Positions 18,401-26,368 are shown, counted from the stretch's first letter. The stretch: 64,000 nt of DNA from Bacteroidales bacterium (GCA_014800795.1 JAAVFL010000005.1:1-64000), one strand, 5' to 3'. Notes: generated by a model not told the origin, from the letters alone. Numbers and translations are program-made.

Positions 18401-19011
18401 GAAGCCATGCCTATGATTGTTTAAGCACTTCGGAGGAAGAAGTTTTGTATGATTTTATGGAGCCGGCAAACATGACGGCAACAGACGCATTCTATACGGG
18501 TGGCTATACAGAGGCTGTATATATGGGAGTGGATGGAGTTACGCGTTCAACCCATACGGCAGACAATTCATGGATCCCCTTGATGATGACAGAGGGGCTG
18601 GGATGGCTCAGTGCAGCAGAGTCTTTCGATGATCAGACCGTATATATGGGCGACCTTTTCGGTCCTGAAGATCAGGCCTCAGCTCAAATATCCTGGAATC
18701 GTTATCTCTATGAGATCAGCGATGCGGAGGGTAATATCCTCTATAAGGACGAAGCCGCAGGGGGATTGCTGGCAGATGCGGCTGAAATCGCGTATAGCGC
18801 GGATTGTTCAATAACAAGACACGGCAATGCGATAGCGGTGAAATCAGGCGGCGGAGCCATAGGGCAGATAAAAGTTTTCTCGGCAACAGGTATGGTCGTA
18901 AGGGATTTTTATATTGAAAACGACAGTTTTGAACTGAACGTAGAGGGATATATGCCCGGAGTTTATATCGTGACAGCAATGGATGCCATGCTGAAATTTG
19001 TTGTCAGGTAA
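15436..19011 (+). CDS. Secreted gingipain-like C25 cysteine peptidase with T9SS-like tail
   Basis: The protein is 1191 aa from the ATG at 15436. An in-frame ATG 33 bp upstream would place extra residues before a clear signal peptide (MRARNLLLILIALTTNIICFG). The C25 catalytic domain is marked by VDFHGHGAPDG (His517-Gly518) and SYSASCTLM (Cys572), the His and Cys dyad of clan CD peptidases. It is followed by GNTRYGWV and LGDPSVELW, typical of the gingipain/PorU fold. A second module begins near residue 905 (PMLEEGKTWKYVMW), and the last 70 residues form a type IX sorting-like tail ending PGVYIV and KFVVR. From the start to about 18,290 the DNA is visibly AT-rich with A/T-ending codons. After that it returns to the GC-rich style of the neighbours. 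A foreign catalytic part joined to a native C-terminus is the likely reading. The substrate is unknown. Confidence 0.85.
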   Translation: MRARNLLLILIALTTNIICFGESIHVSKKYNTDKTLVSIQSVGDSIYSNVTMEDAILLEDCGSPSVCSSVHSYALPVGAKDISITNVITTYDIPISLSEKLMPVQSREWYENEDTVPIYANNRKYVIKNQSEVRILSNDNFHFVGQILSVVVDRIKINENACSFQTLKQISFDIEYSIDNKAVELSINRVQWHDLEQDMSILESLVDNTDDVVSFKATLQATKSRLRIPTKNIPNMRKKVHNIPVYPYCIITTRSMAPALERLVALKEMKGIDAGIVCMEDILEELEYQKGDTISNIIDDAGCLRRYLLCAYENGTRYVFLAGRPPLVPIRYGYNGNENNTTFEKEYNKHKEYNETHPDSKSFDGFARIIPSDKYFSNLTCNWNKDNDSIYGETSDGVSFTPDLWVGRLLCKDQTDIVNYLDKLEIYELNPGGGDYSYLSNAFLHFAYQFFKPENNAELAAEIGSKYSYHDDFGEIYNPIHKLIPNIDLSFQNREYPMPADIMQKLNDKKYVFVDFHGHGAPDGVGLKTYFHQSHGLTPLQNERVYHADLPNRGFDLWNNFMYPAFSYSASCTLMPFDSPKYNNLGYFAPDYDVLSWNVGESFTMGHNYGGVAFLGNTRYGWVSFSGKYEKRFFECLNDYSLNTMQLGVAEALSMYLRTSVSHSIGLAHNMLGDPSVELWRQKPIKIPHPSITNRYEAFATECSLNFSGTKLNLFKDRNPRVIVVDNNRNFTSYPISSYLSINLPNLLNSYVYITGDNCISPRNLNYIFSDFSSKKYFYCDKAYIGNFEYKMLQNSPSGQLIFPSGEYTIDANDDVVVDNILLKEGTYLIIKTPGVCDLKNVITERYARLKIQAKEVNIHDYTNCDINCIRAFYEYDKYRVNPLKRIAVNHIGSFTKAPERNYNYIPMLEEGKTWKYVMWNSFYEKSFTIYQKIEGKTNINGTQYYCLNQYDVNEGNPEFTGTLAYLREDIPAKRVICLRNNDFNSIWRSHAYDCLSTSEEEVLYDFMEPANMTATDAFYTGGYTEAVYMGVDGVTRSTHTADNSWIPLMMTEGLGWLSAAESFDDQTVYMGDLFGPEDQASAQISWNRYLYEISDAEGNILYKDEAAGGLLADAAEIAYSADCSITRHGNAIAVKSGGGAIGQIKVFSATGMVVRDFYIENDSFELNVEGYMPGVYIVTAMDAMLKFVVR

Positions 19012-19017
19012 AGGATC

Positions 19018-19036
19018 TCCGTTTATATCAAACGGA
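19018..19036 (+). terminator. Weak hairpin after the C25 peptidase
   Basis: TCCGTTT and AAACGGA (19018-19024, 19030-19036) form a 7-bp stem just past the stop. No T-run follows. Confidence 0.35.
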
Positions 19037-19128
19037 TAAAATCATTCGGTAATCCTGATGTAATCCTCTGACGTGGTTGCGCGCGATTTTTTCCGGGAAT
19101 TTTCTGACGAAGCTACAGGCTTTTTTTG

Positions 19129-19136
19129 TACCTTTG
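19129..19136 (+). promoter_or_regulatory. -7 box for the PurF-like gene
   Basis: TACCTTTG matches TAnnTTTG and gives a start site near 19143. This is inside the longer open frame beginning at 19073 and supports the ATG at 19181 as the true start. Confidence 0.6.
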
Positions 19137-19180
19137 TGCTTTCATTTTTGAAACGAACGCATTTTCAAAATTTCTCGTAT

Positions 19181-20623
19181 ATGGGAGGCTTTTTCGGTAC
19201 CATTTCCAAGCGACCCTGCGCAACGGATCTGTTCTACGGAATCGATTACAACTCGCATCTGGGCACCCGCCGTGCAGGAATGGTCACATTCGCCCCTGAG
19301 CTCGGTTTCTCAAGGGCTATCCACAGTCTGGAACGCAGTTATTTCCGCACGAAATTCGAGGAGGAACTGCCAAAATTCACAGGAAACTCAGGTATAGGTG
19401 TCATAAGCGACACGGATCCGCAACCTATTCTCATCAACTCACATCTGGGGCGCTACGCCATAGTGACTGTAGCCAAGATCAAGAATCTGCGCGAGATCGC
19501 CGACGAACTCATAGAGCAGCGTATCCACTTCACCGAGATGTCGTCGAACAACATCAACCCTACGGAAGTGATCGGACTTCTGATCAATATGGGCGATACT
19601 TTCGTCGACGGCATCAATCTTGTTTACAAGAAGATAAAGGGCTCATGCTCGATGCTCATCCTCACCGAGGACGGTATCATCGCTGCCCGCGACTACATGG
19701 GGCGCACTCCGATTGTGATCGGACGAAAGGAGGGAGCCTACGCCGCCACTTCCGAATCGTCGGCGTTCCCGAACCTCGACTTCGAGGTGGTTCGCGACCT
19801 CGGTCCGGGCGAGATCGTGAAGCTCACCCCCGACAATATGGAGGTGCTTCAGAAGCCGGCACGCCGCCAGCAGATATGCTCTTTCCTGTGGGTCTACTAC
19901 GGTTTCCCATCGAGCGATTATCTCGGTGTGAACGCCGAGGCCGTGCGCGAGGAATCGGGGCGCCGTATGGGTCAGGAAGACACCACCGAGGCCGACTGTG
20001 TGTGCGGTATTCCCGATTCGGGCGTTGGCCATGCCCTTGGCTATGCCGACGGGCGCAAGATTCCCTATTGCCGCGCCGTGCTGAAATATACCCCCACCTG
20101 GCCCCGTAGCTTCACCCCCAGCACTCAGGAGCGCCGCAATCTGGTTGCCAAGATGAAACTTATACCGAACCGCGCGATTCTCGACGGACGCCGCGTGGTG
20201 TTCTGCGACGATTCGATTGTGCGCGGCACCCAGCTGCGCGACAATGTGCGCACTTTCTATGACTGCGGTGCAAAAGAGGTGCATGCCCGCATCTCTTGTC
20301 CCCCACTCATCTACGGCTGCGAATTCGTGAACTTCACCTCGTCGAAGAGCGATATGGAACTGATCACACGCCGCATCATCGAGGGCTTCGAGGGGGACGC
20401 CTCCGCCAAACTCGACCTTTACAAGACACCGGGAACTCCGGAATACAAGCGTCTGGTCGATGAAATAGCGCGCCGTCTCGAACTCACCACTCTCCAGTTC
20501 AGCAAGGTAGACACCCTTATCGAAAGCATAGGCCTGCCGCGCGAATGTGTCTGCACCCACTGCTTCGACGGCAGCGGCTGCCACCCCGACGTTGCCTACG
20601 CCGAGGATCACCCCGAAAAATAA
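19181..20623 (+). CDS. PurF-like amidophosphoribosyltransferase paralogue lacking the glutaminase cysteine
   Basis: The protein is 480 aa from the ATG at 19181 (MGGFFGTISKRP). The frame is open further upstream, but that extension covers the promoter and is not family-like. The N-terminal half has the Ntn glutaminase fold pattern, including NSHLGTRRAGM and the GNSGIGVISD stretch. The residue that is normally the N-terminal catalytic Cys (as in CGIVG or CGVFG) is Gly here. The C-terminal phosphoribosyltransferase domain has the PRPP loop VVFCDDSIVRGTQ. The tail CVCTHCFDGSGC is cysteine-rich and could bind metal or an Fe-S cluster (inference). It may use ammonia, or act as something other than the first purine enzyme. 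It is a single gene with its own promoter and terminator. Confidence 0.85.
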   Translation: MGGFFGTISKRPCATDLFYGIDYNSHLGTRRAGMVTFAPELGFSRAIHSLERSYFRTKFEEELPKFTGNSGIGVISDTDPQPILINSHLGRYAIVTVAKIKNLREIADELIEQRIHFTEMSSNNINPTEVIGLLINMGDTFVDGINLVYKKIKGSCSMLILTEDGIIAARDYMGRTPIVIGRKEGAYAATSESSAFPNLDFEVVRDLGPGEIVKLTPDNMEVLQKPARRQQICSFLWVYYGFPSSDYLGVNAEAVREESGRRMGQEDTTEADCVCGIPDSGVGHALGYADGRKIPYCRAVLKYTPTWPRSFTPSTQERRNLVAKMKLIPNRAILDGRRVVFCDDSIVRGTQLRDNVRTFYDCGAKEVHARISCPPLIYGCEFVNFTSSKSDMELITRRIIEGFEGDASAKLDLYKTPGTPEYKRLVDEIARRLELTTLQFSKVDTLIESIGLPRECVCTHCFDGSGCHPDVAYAEDHPEK

Positions 20624-20712
20624 TTAGTAGTTATCAATAAGTAATTTTTCGCGAAACAAGTGTTGTCCGATTACTTAGGTCAACAGGTATCGGAAACATA
20701 ATATATTGAAAG

Positions 20713-20765
20713 CCAAATGGGTCCTGTAAGTCGGACATGACTTACAGAACCCATTTGGTTTTTTT
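20713..20765 (+). terminator. Strong intrinsic terminator after the PurF-like gene
   Basis: A 20-bp stem with one mismatch (20713-20732 with 20739-20758) and a 6-nt loop is followed by TTTTTTT. It lies 90 bp past the stop and also separates the gene from the convergent efflux operon. Confidence 0.9.
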
Positions 20766-20822
20766 AATCAAAGAATCGAACCCTATTTCCGCTTTACTGC
20801 TCACAGATCATGCACCCGTGTT

Positions 20823-22010
20823 TCAAGCTTTTACACTCTTTACTCCGGCGGTTTTGCTCCTGAGGCGGGCAATGAGCCATGCGGTGATGGAGTAGAAGGC
20901 GGTGAGACCCCATAGCCAGAGGTAGGGGGTAGTCTGCTGAGCGAGTGTCGCGCCGTTGTTGTTGATGCGGATGAAGCCTTCCACACCCCATGTTGCGGGC
21001 ACTATGTCGCCTATCCACTGCCAGAATACCGGCATCGCGTAGCGGGGCCATGTGAGACCCGACAGAAACAGGAAGGCGAGAGTAGTGAATACAACCACCA
21101 CAAAGGCGCTCTCCTTTTCGGAGGCGATGCATGTGAGGGTCTGACCGAGCATCGCCGAGGCCAGCAGCATGGGGAATATGAATAAGATGTAGTCAACCAA
21201 TGTTCCCTGATGTGGGAAGTGGAACCACAAGGGGATATAATGGAGTATATATATGCTCAGTGGGAGGTAGAGGATTACGTAACAGAGCGTTTTGCCGATG
21301 ACGGTAGCTGACGGGGATGCCGGGACGGCAAGCGGATCGATACCGCCGTTGGCTCGCCTGCGCTCGTTGGCGCCACCACCGAGGAACGTTATGCCGAGAA
21401 GCATGCTCTGCTGTAGAATGAAGACTACGATGCCGGGAATGATGAATGATGCGAATCCCTGCTGTGTGTCGCCGAGGAAATATGCCTCTGTACCGACCGA
21501 CGATCCGGTGCCCGATGCTATAGCCGATGCCCCGAGGGTGTTTATTGCAAGCTCGCGCAGATCTGCGTCCGTAGCCATCTGAAGCTCGGTAAGCGACTCG
21601 AGGAATGTGCGGTAGCGTAGCAGCAGGCTGGCGTCGCTGTAGAACTGGATAACGCCTTGCTCACCCCGGGTAACCTTTTCCGAATAGTCGGCGGGAATCT
21701 CAATGACAGCGAAACATTTTTTCTCAGCCCACCAGCGCCGTGCTTCCTCCATATCGGAGGCATATCCGCATATCTTCATCGCCTGAGTTGCATCTGCATG
21801 GCGCACGAACTCACGGCTTTCGGCCGTACGGCAACGGTCGACTACGGCGACAGGCATGTCGCGCGTCACCTCCGTATTGTATATCGCCGAGTAAACGACA
21901 GGATAGGCCAGCGGAAGCCCGAAGAAAAATATCATGGTTCCGACGCTCGAGAGAACCATGCGGAACTCCCGGCGCATAACCAAGGCTATATTACGTATCC
22001 AGTTGAACAT
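20823..22010 (-). CDS. ABC-2 type transporter permease (second of pair)
   Basis: This 395-aa inner-membrane protein has an N-terminal membrane segment after MFNWIRNIALVMRREF. A large periplasmic loop follows (about residues 45-170, from EVTRDMPVAVVDRCR). Five hydrophobic segments then occur in the second half, including FIIPGIVVFILQQSMLLGITFLGG. That is the ABC2_membrane_3 / YhhJ-like layout. It is the last gene of a four-gene operon, 33 bp after the first permease. No nucleotide-binding domain is encoded in it or nearby, so the energy source is not in the window. It probably forms a heterodimer with the upstream permease. Confidence 0.85.
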   Translation of the reverse strand: MFNWIRNIALVMRREFRMVLSSVGTMIFFFGLPLAYPVVYSAIYNTEVTRDMPVAVVDRCRTAESREFVRHADATQAMKICGYASDMEEARRWWAEKKCFAVIEIPADYSEKVTRGEQGVIQFYSDASLLLRYRTFLESLTELQMATDADLRELAINTLGASAIASGTGSSVGTEAYFLGDTQQGFASFIIPGIVVFILQQSMLLGITFLGGGANERRRANGGIDPLAVPASPSATVIGKTLCYVILYLPLSIYILHYIPLWFHFPHQGTLVDYILFIFPMLLASAMLGQTLTCIASEKESAFVVVVFTTLAFLFLSGLTWPRYAMPVFWQWIGDIVPATWGVEGFIRINNNGATLAQQTTPYLWLWGLTAFYSITAWLIARLRSKTAGVKSVKA

Positions 22011-22043
22011 AATCAGTTGTGACTTAAAAACAGGTGGTCGGGA

Positions 22044-23201
22044 TCAGGGTACATACACCGGGCGTCTCGCAGCCTTGCGCAGCAGCGGAGCTGCAAGCAT
22101 GGCAAGGATGGGGAATACCAGCAGTGCGGCATAGTAGTAGCGCGAATAGTACAGCGGTATGCCGTTGAGGGCCTGTCCTATATATATCTCGAAATAGTAA
22201 CGGACCGGAAGCAGGTAGCTGAAGATTGCCACTCCGCCATACATATTCTCCACCGGAAACGAGAAAGCCGCGATCGAGAAGGCGAGAATACCGGTCAGGG
22301 AGCAGACGCTGAGAGCCAGACGCAGGTTCGGAAGCACGCAACAGATAAAGGTTGCGAATCCCTGACATGCGATAACGAAAAGAAACATCGCCAGCACCAT
22401 GTGCCACAATGGACCGTTGAGCGGGAAGTGGTGGTAGTTATACATCAGGGCGTTTATGCCGAGTCCTACTACGGTGAACACTACCGTTTGCGGGGCAAGC
22501 TTTCCTATGATGGCTGTCCATATGTCGCCTCGTGCTGTGGCAAGCCACTCGCGCGAGGTTCCGGTCTTGATCTCATGGGCTATAGCCCATACGGTCAGTA
22601 TGAAAATCATCAGCTCCAGAATACCGGGCAGGAACGATGTACTCAGATAATAGCTGTAGTTGAGCCATGGATTCCTGAGCGGATGGGTCTGAATGGTCAT
22701 GGGTTGTATGAGTACCTCCGCCATATTCTGGGGCGCCCCCATGCTTACGAGATTGGTCTGCGCCACACGCCCTGATGTGGTAACCCCGAGGGTCTTGAAC
22801 CCTTTGAACACCATGGTGCCGGGCACATAATATGTAAGGTTGGAGTAGAAGGTGAGTGTAGGCCCCCTGCCACCCACTGCATCGCGTTCGAAGTCGGCCG
22901 GAATCACAAAGAATCCGAATACCTCCCCTCGCTGAACGGCATCCATGGCTTCGTTGAACGATTCAGCCGCCATATTGATATCCACCAGCTCGGTGGCATT
23001 GAGCGATCGGGTAATCTGGCGCGACATCTGCGAGTGGTCGAGGTCGACGATTGCCGCCGGCACCTTCTTCGGCAGCCCTCCACTCAGTATCGAGAGGAAA
23101 AAGAATGCCATTACGAGAGGTACAAGCGTCATCCCCACCAGCCACATCGGCCGGGAGCCCAGAAGCCTGATTTCGCGTTTTATTACTTGCCGGAGCATCA
23201 T
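22044..23201 (-). CDS. ABC-2 type transporter permease (first of pair)
   Basis: The 385-aa paralogue of the downstream permease has the same layout: a hydrophobic N-terminal segment (LVGMTLVPLVMAFFFLSILSG), a periplasmic loop beginning KKVPAAIVDLDHSQMSRQI, and five C-terminal membrane segments. The periplasmic domain would contact the HlyD-type adaptor encoded just upstream. It is separated from the adaptor gene by 99 bp containing a long hairpin. Its substrate is unknown; drugs, lipids or polysaccharide are all possible. Confidence 0.85.
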   Translation of the reverse strand: MMLRQVIKREIRLLGSRPMWLVGMTLVPLVMAFFFLSILSGGLPKKVPAAIVDLDHSQMSRQITRSLNATELVDINMAAESFNEAMDAVQRGEVFGFFVIPADFERDAVGGRGPTLTFYSNLTYYVPGTMVFKGFKTLGVTTSGRVAQTNLVSMGAPQNMAEVLIQPMTIQTHPLRNPWLNYSYYLSTSFLPGILELMIFILTVWAIAHEIKTGTSREWLATARGDIWTAIIGKLAPQTVVFTVVGLGINALMYNYHHFPLNGPLWHMVLAMFLFVIACQGFATFICCVLPNLRLALSVCSLTGILAFSIAAFSFPVENMYGGVAIFSYLLPVRYYFEIYIGQALNGIPLYYSRYYYAALLVFPILAMLAAPLLRKAARRPVYVP

Positions 23202-23207
23202 TTAAAT

Positions 23208-23298
23208 AATTGATAATCAGCAATATTAATTAGTAATTTTATACCGGCGGTTTTCTTAATCCCGCCATTACTAATTAATATTTGAAAATTGATAATTA
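23208..23298. repeat. AT-rich inverted-repeat element inside the efflux operon
   Basis: 16-bp perfect arms (23222-23237 and 23267-23282) flank an inner GGCGG/CCGCC pair (23246-23250, 23262-23266). Its left shoulder AATTGATAATCAGCAATATT is nearly the same as the sequence at 40554-40585, so it appears to be a dispersed intergenic repeat. It could affect mRNA stability between the adaptor and permease genes (inference). Confidence 0.55.
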
Positions 23299-23300
23299 AG

Positions 23301-24308
23301 TTAACGGTAGAGGACTGTCATTCCGGGACGGAGGTCGGGAACAGCTTCGAGGGGACGGGCTTTGATCTCGAACGTCTTTGAATCCCAGTCGCCTGTGGTT
23401 TTGGTAGCGTGCCAGGTGGCGTAGCTGCCGAGATCACGCACGTAATATATCTTCGCCTTCACATCTTTATCGAGGGCCGGAATAGTCACGGTGATCTCCT
23501 TGCCCATGGTAAGATCTTTGAGCAGATCCTCGCGCACATTGAAGGTAATCCACTTGTCTTCAATCTTAAGCACATTCATAATCGGGGCCCCGAGAGCCAC
23601 CAGCTCACCCTCGTGGGGGAATATTACGTCGATCTGACCGTCGCATGGGGCTGTGAGGTACTGGTCCTCAAGCAGAGCCTCAACCTCACTTACTCCGGCG
23701 CCGGCAGCGCTAACCATAGCCGAGGCAGCCTCCTTATCTTCGCTTTGCGCGCCCTGCCTGGCCATCTCATACTGGCTCTTTGCAGCCGATGAAGCCGCTA
23801 CCGCAGCGTCGTAGGCAGCCTTTGCCTCGTCGCGCTTCTGCTCCGACATTACTCCTTCCTTATAGAGAGCCTCAAGGCGGTCGTATGTCTTTTTGGTGAT
23901 GGTAACCGCGGCGTTGGCCTGCTGCCACATCTCGTAGGCGCTCTGTATTATTTGCGAGCGGGTACCGGCATCAACTTTCCGGTTTGTGGCGCGTGCCACT
24001 TCCTCCATGCTGCGCGCCTGCTGAAGGCGTGCCTCCACAAGCGACGAATGGATATGCACCAGGGTATCGCCGGCTTTCACCATATCGCCTTCGCCGACGT
24101 AAAACTCTACCACGCGTCCGGGAAGCTTACCCGACACACGCACCGAGGTAGCTTCCGCCTGTCCCTCTACAATCTCTGCGGGTTTGTTGAGGAAAAGGAA
24201 GCCTACTATGGCAAGGGCCGCCACTACTATCACTACTATTCCGAGAGCCGAAATGAGAGTGCGGTTCTCTTTTTTCTGTTCGGGGGAGAGCTGATTCAGA
24301 TCTGCCAT
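23301..24308 (-). CDS. HlyD-family periplasmic adaptor (membrane fusion protein)
   Basis: The 335-aa protein has one N-terminal membrane anchor (LISALGIVVIVVAALAIVGFLFL, residues about 18-40). A lipoyl/barrel-sandwich half-motif follows (VSGKLPGRVVEFYVGEGDMVKAGDTL as a pattern near residues 58-84). A long alpha-helical hairpin spans about 90-200, and the second lipoyl half is TAPCDGQIDVIFPHEGELV. It joins the inner-membrane permeases to the TolC channel. It lies 64 bp downstream of the tolC-like gene in the same operon. Confidence 0.92.
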   Translation of the reverse strand: MADLNQLSPEQKKENRTLISALGIVVIVVAALAIVGFLFLNKPAEIVEGQAEATSVRVSGKLPGRVVEFYVGEGDMVKAGDTLVHIHSSLVEARLQQARSMEEVARATNRKVDAGTRSQIIQSAYEMWQQANAAVTITKKTYDRLEALYKEGVMSEQKRDEAKAAYDAAVAASSAAKSQYEMARQGAQSEDKEAASAMVSAAGAGVSEVEALLEDQYLTAPCDGQIDVIFPHEGELVALGAPIMNVLKIEDKWITFNVREDLLKDLTMGKEITVTIPALDKDVKAKIYYVRDLGSYATWHATKTTGDWDSKTFEIKARPLEAVPDLRPGMTVLYR

Positions 24309-24372
24309 GACTTATGTAATATCTTTAAGTTTTCAGTATATGATGTTATTTCTTTACGGAGACGGGGGGTAT

Positions 24373-25863
24373 TCAGAGTGTACCGAGAACCTTGCTCAGA
24401 TACACGTCGCAGAGCTGCACCTCTATGAGTGCGTCGATATTCTCGGAGTTAGCCTTCAGCCAGGCTGTCTGCGCGGCCATCACATCGTCGGAAGTAATTA
24501 CACCTTCGCGGAAACCGAGGGTTGCCGTGCGGAGATTCTCCTGAGCCTTGTCGAGGTTGGTTTCTGTAGCCATATAGGTTTTCACAGCCTCCTGAGCCTT
24601 GAAAGCGGCCTGGTTCACCTGAAGTTCGATCTTCTCTCTGGCGTCGGCAACCTGAAGCTTCATTATTGTCTCCTCGGAGCGTGCGGCGCGGTATTTGTTG
24701 TAGTTGCCGCCCCAGTGCCACAGCGGTATCTTTACCATCACACCAACGGAGAAAGCTCCGCTGAAACTGTTTTTGAATCCGTCGTACATGTTGGGATTGC
24801 TGAACGAATATGCTCCGATGAGCGCCACATTCGGGAGCATACTGCTCATGGCCACCCGCTTCTCCATCGCCGATGCATCGGTGGCAAGCTCGAGAGCGCG
24901 CAGGTCGGGACGGTTGGCATATACATCCTGCATGTTATAGCTATTGGATATCTGCGCCTTAGGGTCAATTGTATTCTTATCCTCATCGGCTACGGTGATC
25001 GGGGTATCTACCGGAAGGCCACAAAGCTGAGCGAGCGCCATACGGCAGAGCGACAGACCGTTTTCTACTTTCAGCAGATCGACATTGGCTTCGTTGAGCT
25101 TAACATCGACGCTTAGCAGATCACTGCGGGTAGCCACACCCTGCTCCACCATAAGCTTCACATTATGGTCGAGCGAATCGAGCAGATTCACATAGCTCGT
25201 GGCGAGCCTGTGTTTGGCCTTCAGCGACACCACAGTCCAGTAGGCAGCATCGACGGCATAAATCACATTCTGCTCCTCGTTGCGCCTGAGTTCTTCCTGA
25301 GCGCGCTGGTTTATGTCGGCGAGTTTGTTAAGCGCCACAATCTTCCCGCCCATATATATAGGCTGGGTAAGGGTAACGGCACCGAAAAACACGTTGTGTA
25401 TGTCGAACTCCATCGATTCCTTTGGTATAAGCGCGGTCTGGGCAGGGATAGGCGTTCCGTCGGGAAGCGTCAGAGGTACGGTGACAGGTTTGCCATCTTC
25501 CCCTATCACAGGCTTACCGTCCGATCCCATTACCGGGAAAGTCGCCTGCTCATATTTATACCCTTTTGTGAGGGGGTCGAAGGTTCCCACCGGCAAGTGC
25601 TGGTCGCTGTCGAATACCGACAGCTTCTTCTGGTTGTAAGTATACCCTCCGGCAAAATCGATCCCGGGAAGGTAAGCTGCGAAAGCTTCTTTCTTCGTAT
25701 ATCCCGCCTGGCGCACTTTCTCGGCCTTCACCATCAGCTCTTTGTTGTTGGCCAGAGCGAGGGTGCGGCAAGAGTCGAGTGAATAGACCTGAGCCTCGGC
25801 CTGCAGGGGGGCGCCCGATGCAAGCAGAGCCAGAGCAACTGATGCTAAAATTTTCTTATTCAT
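24373..25863 (-). CDS. TolC-family outer-membrane channel
   Basis: The protein is 496 aa from the ATG at 25863 (MNKKILASVALALLASGAPLQAEAQ, a good signal peptide). The open frame begins 21 bp earlier. Two repeats rich in coiled-coil helix are visible: LALANNKELMVKAEKVRQA and NRPDLRALELATDASAMEKR open the two halves. An unusual proline- and lysine-rich insert at about 80-140 carries GSDGKPVIGEDGKPV-type sequence. As the first gene of the operon it provides the outer-membrane duct for the adaptor and permeases downstream. Confidence 0.92.
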   Translation of the reverse strand: MNKKILASVALALLASGAPLQAEAQVYSLDSCRTLALANNKELMVKAEKVRQAGYTKKEAFAAYLPGIDFAGGYTYNQKKLSVFDSDQHLPVGTFDPLTKGYKYEQATFPVMGSDGKPVIGEDGKPVTVPLTLPDGTPIPAQTALIPKESMEFDIHNVFFGAVTLTQPIYMGGKIVALNKLADINQRAQEELRRNEEQNVIYAVDAAYWTVVSLKAKHRLATSYVNLLDSLDHNVKLMVEQGVATRSDLLSVDVKLNEANVDLLKVENGLSLCRMALAQLCGLPVDTPITVADEDKNTIDPKAQISNSYNMQDVYANRPDLRALELATDASAMEKRVAMSSMLPNVALIGAYSFSNPNMYDGFKNSFSGAFSVGVMVKIPLWHWGGNYNKYRAARSEETIMKLQVADAREKIELQVNQAAFKAQEAVKTYMATETNLDKAQENLRTATLGFREGVITSDDVMAAQTAWLKANSENIDALIEVQLCDVYLSKVLGTL

Positions 25864-26231
25864 ATTACAGAGATGCGGAAGCAAGCCCGTGAATTAAATG
25901 GTAATTGAAACGTGTCCTTGTCATGAATACGCCTCCGGGGTGATATTATATCGCAAGTAAGTTTACTGCGGGGGATGGAGACGATTCTCTGAGTTTAAAA
26001 CATTATAAATGTTAAAAAGGTTTGAGTGAGCTGAAATTTATATCCGACCACAAAATTACAAAATGCCCGACACTCAATATGGGATCTGAGATGGCGATTT
26101 TTCGACTTTTACACCAATGATTGGCAAATAGGTCGGATTTCAGCCTGTCCGCACAGACACAAAAAAAAAATTACTCGTCATCACGACGAATAATCTTCTT
26201 ACCTTAAATCTAATACCATGAAAAACTGATG

Positions 26232-26239
26232 CAAAGGTA
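26232..26239 (-). promoter_or_regulatory. -7 box for the efflux operon
   Basis: TACCTTTG on the minus strand (CAAAGGTA on plus). A weaker alternative, TAATTTTG, lies closer to the gene at 26051-26058. Which one is used cannot be decided from sequence. Confidence 0.45.
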
Positions 26240-26246
26240 AAACCTT

Positions 26247-26262
26247 TATGTTATATAACATA
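26247..26262. promoter_or_regulatory. Perfect 16-bp palindrome, candidate operator
   Basis: TATGTTATATAACATA is its own reverse complement. It sits 7 bp upstream of the -7 box at 26232-26239, between the -7 and the expected -33 position. A dimeric repressor of TetR or MarR type bound there would block the efflux promoter. No regulator gene is adjacent. Confidence 0.4.
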
Positions 26263-26329
26263 CTTTTTCGGCAAAATTCTTCCTTGACTTAACACTATTT
26301 AACACAATTGTCACCTTTTTGATAAATAT

Positions 26330-26368
26330 GTGGCGATGGAGTCAACAAAAAGTTGACTCCATCGCCAC
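26330..26368 (-). terminator. Terminator hairpin after pgi
   Basis: Perfect 17-bp arms (26330-26346 and 26352-26368) enclose a 5-nt loop, 39 bp past the pgi stop on the minus strand. Confidence 0.75.

Noticed and set aside
19073..19180. Upstream extension of the PurF-like gene
   Set aside because: It would cover the -7 box at 19129-19136, and the family starts at MGGFFG.
19643..20611. 322-codon open frame on the minus strand
   Set aside because: Antisense shadow of the PurF-like gene.
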